7,147 nt of DNA from CAZKTS01 sp964555735. GTDB taxonomy: Bacteria > Actinomycetota > Acidimicrobiia > IMCC26256 > PALSA-555. The stretch covers positions 1 through 7,147 of the forward strand of contig CAZKTS010000037.1 of NCBI GenBank assembly GCA_964555735.1, given 5' to 3'. The notes beneath the pieces were generated by a model. The model saw only the letters and a list, made by a program, of their open reading frames with translations, was not told where the DNA came from and did no database searches. The position numbers and the translations under genes were made by a program. Shown here one piece after another: positions 5,823-7,147 of the stretch (position 1 is the first letter of the stretch; the number at the start of each line of letters is the position of its first letter).

Positions 5823-7147
5823 GCGGTGTCGAGCGCGACCGCGACCTCTGCAGGGTCGCCGCGGTACTCGACCCGCCCGTGGAGCATGATCGCCGCGATG
5901 TCGGCGACGCCGAGCACCTCGTGCGCGAACTGCTCCACCACGAGGATCGACACGTCCTCCGACGCGATCCGGGCCACGACCTCGTAGAGCTCCTCGACGA
6001 TCAGGGGCGCCAGGCCCATCGACAGCTCGTCGAGGAGCAGCACCTTCGGGTCGGTCGCAAGGGCACGGGCCATCGCGAGCATCTGCTGCTCGCCGCCCGA
6101 CAACGTGCCGGAGACCTGCTTGCGCCGCTCGGCCAGGCGCGGGAACCGCTCGAAGGCACGGTCCTGCACGTCCTTGAACGACGTGCCGCTGTAGGTGGCC
6201 ATGCGGAGGTTCTCGGTGACGGTGAGGTTCGGGAACACGCCGCGACCCTCCGGCACCAGGCACACGCCCTCGCGCGCGAGGCGGTCGGCCGGCCAGCCGG
6301 TGACGTCCTGCCCGAAGAGCATCACTCGCCCCTGGGTCGGGCGCACCTGCCCGCTCGCGACCTTGAGCGTCGTCGACTTCCCCGCGCCGTTCGGGCCGAG
6401 GAGCGCGAACACCTGCCCCGGCATGACCGCGAGGTCGACGCCCTCGAGGACATCGATCGTCCCGTACCCGGCGGTGACGCCCGAGATGGCGAGCGCGGCA
6501 CCCTGCACCTCGACCGGTGCGGGAGCGGCGGTGGTGCCATCGGTCGGCAGCACCTCGGCGACGATCTCGGCCGCGGCGACCCCGGGCGCGGCTGCGGCGG
6601 CGGTGGTCGCCACCACCTTCGGCGTTGGCTTCTCGTCCGAGGAGCCGAGGTACGCGGCGCGCACGGCCGGATCGGCCTGGATCTGGGTCGGCGCACCCTC
6701 GGCGATGAGACGGCCGAAGTCGAGCACGTGGATGTGCTGGCACGTCCCCATCACGAAGCTCATGTCGTGCTCGACGAGGAGGACACCGAGCCCGTTCGCG
6801 GACAGCTCGCGCAGCAGCGTCCCCACCGCGCGCGTCTCACTCTCGTTGAGACCGGACGACGGCTCGTCGAGCAGCAGCACCTTCGGCTTCGCGGCCAGCG
6901 CGCGGGCGACCTCGACCAGCCGGGCCATGCCCGTGGGCAGCTTGTCGACGCGCTCCTCGCTCACGTCCTCGAGGCCGACGCTCGCGATCAGCTCCTCGAC
7001 CAGTGCGTGGACGTCGAACTTCTCCCGCGACCAGCCCTTGCGCATCTCGGCTGCGACCAGCACGTTGTCGCGCACCGAGAGGCTGCCGAAGGTCTCGAGC
7101 CGCTGGAACGTGCGGCCGATGCCGAGGCGCGCCCGCTTGTGCGGCTT
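5795..7147 (-). CDS. Fused LivG-LivF type ABC importer ATPase, 5' end outside the window
   Basis: 450 codons are visible; the frame is open to the right edge, so the N-terminus and first Walker A lie beyond it. Domain 1 is LivG-like: Q-loop 'GIGRTFQ' (Gln15 of the visible part), signature LPTGM (70-74), Walker B KVLLLDEP (89-96) and H-loop LLVEHDM (His127). An Ala/Pro-rich linker (about 171-216) leads to domain 2, LivF-like: Walker A GPNGAGKST (251-259), VPEGRGVF, signature LSGGEQQ (349-355), Walker B VLLLDELSMGLAP and VVEQF, where Gln406 replaces the H-loop His as is usual in LivF. The two ATPases of a HAAT-family importer (branched-chain amino acids, amides, urea) are normally separate ~240-aa proteins; here they are one polypeptide. 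GTG at 7075 is internal, since the codons before it encode conserved LivG sequence. Permeases and binding protein probably lie upstream, past 7147. The 3' end overlaps the MFS gene by 28 bp. Confidence 0.94.
   Translation of the reverse strand, partial: KPHKRARLGIGRTFQRLETFGSLSVRDNVLVAAEMRKGWSREKFDVHALVEELIASVGLEDVSEERVDKLPTGMARLVEVARALAAKPKVLLLDEPSSGLNESETRAVGTLLRELSANGLGVLLVEHDMSFVMGTCQHIHVLDFGRLIAEGAPTQIQADPAVRAAYLGSSDEKPTPKVVATTAAAAAPGVAAAEIVAEVLPTDGTTAAPAPVEVQGAALAISGVTAGYGTIDVLEGVDLAVMPGQVFALLGPNGAGKSTTLKVASGQVRPTQGRVMLFGQDVTGWPADRLAREGVCLVPEGRGVFPNLTVTENLRMATYSGTSFKDVQDRAFERFPRLAERRKQVSGTLSGGEQQMLAMARALATDPKVLLLDELSMGLAPLIVEELYEVVARIASEDVSILVVEQFAHEVLGVADIAAIMLHGRVEYRGDPAEVAVALDTAYLGGAVEA

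Noticed and set aside
5445..6743. 432-codon - strand frame across the MFS and ABC genes
   Set aside because: An out-of-frame shadow of the ABC ATPase and antisense to the MFS gene, with Arg/Gly-rich low-complexity translation.
1..7147. A dedicated novel system such as defence island, CRISPR, mobile element or biosynthetic cluster
   Set aside because: No nuclease, transposase, integrase, toxin-antitoxin, regularly spaced repeat array or multi-domain synthase is seen. The genes belong to common metabolic and transport families on mixed strands.

Overview
The window looks like chromosomal DNA from a very GC-rich actinobacterium. An Acidimicrobiia-type or mycobacteria-like lineage is my inference from the extreme third-position G/C, the frequent GTG starts, the scarcity of Shine-Dalgarno sites, possible leaderless starts and the mix of families (a luciferase-like oxidoreductase, M24 peptidases, several SDRs and Liv-type ABC ATPases). 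No tRNA, rRNA, CRISPR array, insertion sequence or phage gene is visible.

Layout. Positions 1-141 hold the last 46 codons of a + strand gene, probably a luciferase-like (LLM) flavin-dependent oxidoreductase. A long GC-rich hairpin (162-208) follows. Next comes a + strand pair: an M24 (Xaa-Pro peptidase/creatinase-like) metallohydrolase with all five metal ligands (211-1404), then, 3 nt later, a shorter M24-like paralogue (1408-2355) that has lost most of those ligands. This pair meets a - strand pair tail to tail, with both stop codons inside one imperfect hairpin (2354-2380). The - strand pair is an SDR oxidoreductase (3504-2710) followed by a 107-aa protein of unknown function (2689-2366). 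A second, classical SDR (3557-4360, +) diverges from the first across 52 bp. Each of these two GTG starts has a TANNNT box 6-7 nt upstream, which suggests leaderless transcription from back-to-back promoters. A 97-bp structured spacer (4361-4457) precedes an MFS exporter of the EntS/MFS_3 type (4458-5822, +). The MFS 3' end overlaps by 28 bp, tail to tail, with a - strand gene that runs off the right edge (5795 to >7147). That gene is a fusion of LivG-like and LivF-like ATPases of a branched-chain amino acid/amide-type ABC importer.

How the genes fit together. The window appears to be a junction of several small transcription units rather than one dedicated system. The two M24 genes are almost certainly co-expressed and may form a catalytic/pseudoenzyme pair. 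The SDR and the 107-aa gene form a second unit, and the Liv ATPase fusion belongs to an import operon whose permeases and binding protein should lie beyond position 7147. A shared catabolic theme (uptake, hydrolysis, redox) is possible but not shown by the sequence. I found no convincing novel defence, mobile or biosynthetic system. The most interesting points are the M24 pseudoenzyme pair, the hairpins at gene ends, the divergent leaderless promoters and the ATPase fusion with a non-canonical signature motif in its first domain.
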